Source: Candidatus Omnitrophota bacterium (GTDB taxonomy: Bacteria; Omnitrophota; Gorgyraeia; Gorgyraeales; Gorgyraeaceae). From it: a DNA stretch of 43,342 nt. Position numbers and translations under genes: made by a program. This document shows positions 43,152-43,342 of this stretch, piece after piece (within the stretch, counting starts at the first letter, position 1; each line of letters opens with the position of its first letter). Location: NCBI GenBank assembly GCA_026387235.1, contig JAPLMD010000004.1, forward strand, positions 1 to 43,342, written 5' to 3'. The notes beneath the pieces are model-generated. The model ran no database searches. It was not told where the DNA came from and saw only the letters and a program-made list of their open reading frames with translations.

Positions 43152-43342
43152 ATGAAAATGTGGACAGTTTTTATTATTTTATTTTTTGCTTTTACGTGCG
43201 ATTCTTTTGGCCAGGAAGAGGCAGCGGATAGCGCGGTTAAGACCGAAGCCGGTCAGGTAACAGAAACAACCCCGGGTAATATAACAATGGATTTTAAAGA
43301 CGCGGATATAAACAATGTCCTGAGGATACTTTCTTACAAAAG
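43152..43342 (+). CDS. pilQ: PilQ/secretin N-terminus, truncated at the window end
   Basis: GGAGG at 43140-43145; MKMWTVFIILFFAFTCDSFGQ signal peptide, then NITMDFKDADINNVLRILSYK (STN/secretin N-domain motif). Not in the supplied ORF track. Confidence 0.75.
   Translation, partial: MKMWTVFIILFFAFTCDSFGQEEAADSAVKTEAGQVTETTPGNITMDFKDADINNVLRILSYK

Overview
The window looks like one contig from an uncultivated, Gram-negative-type bacterium. Gene content and style suggest Omnitrophota or a relative, but this is inference. From left to right it contains: (i) a block of very large repetitive secreted proteins (GNVGIGTTAP-repeat fibre-like protein, DUF2341/LamG/kelch-like protein, multi-LamG protein); (ii) an ABC transporter pair on the minus strand; (iii) an O-antigen-ligase-like protein with TPRs, plus TPR proteins; (iv) an ECF sigma / zinc-finger anti-sigma / SpoVG-family cluster; (v) aroA; (vi) the rod-shape cluster mreB-mreC-mreD-mrdA-rodA followed by a TIGR03960-like radical SAM gene; (vii) a degenerate-GGDEF protein and a complete-looking type IV pilus locus (pilT, stand-alone MshEN, two tandem pilB, pilC, pilA, pilM-N-O-P, start of pilQ). 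A c-di-GMP-I (GEMM-I) riboswitch lies upstream of pilA. The most unusual signals are: (a) a 350-bp unit at 6744-7093 in which a GIY-YIG nuclease ORF fits exactly between two inverted copies of a GTCATTGCGAG...GAAGCAATCTC palindromic repeat, a candidate nuclease-REP mobile element; (b) two unrelated palindromic elements apparently inserted in frame inside aroA; (c) a 30-bp coding repeat kept nearly identical 17 times in one gene while the sequence between copies diverges; (d) several striking palindromes and structured leader regions, including a 52-bp perfect palindrome and mutually exclusive hairpins between pilA and pilM. I saw no tRNA, rRNA or CRISPR array.
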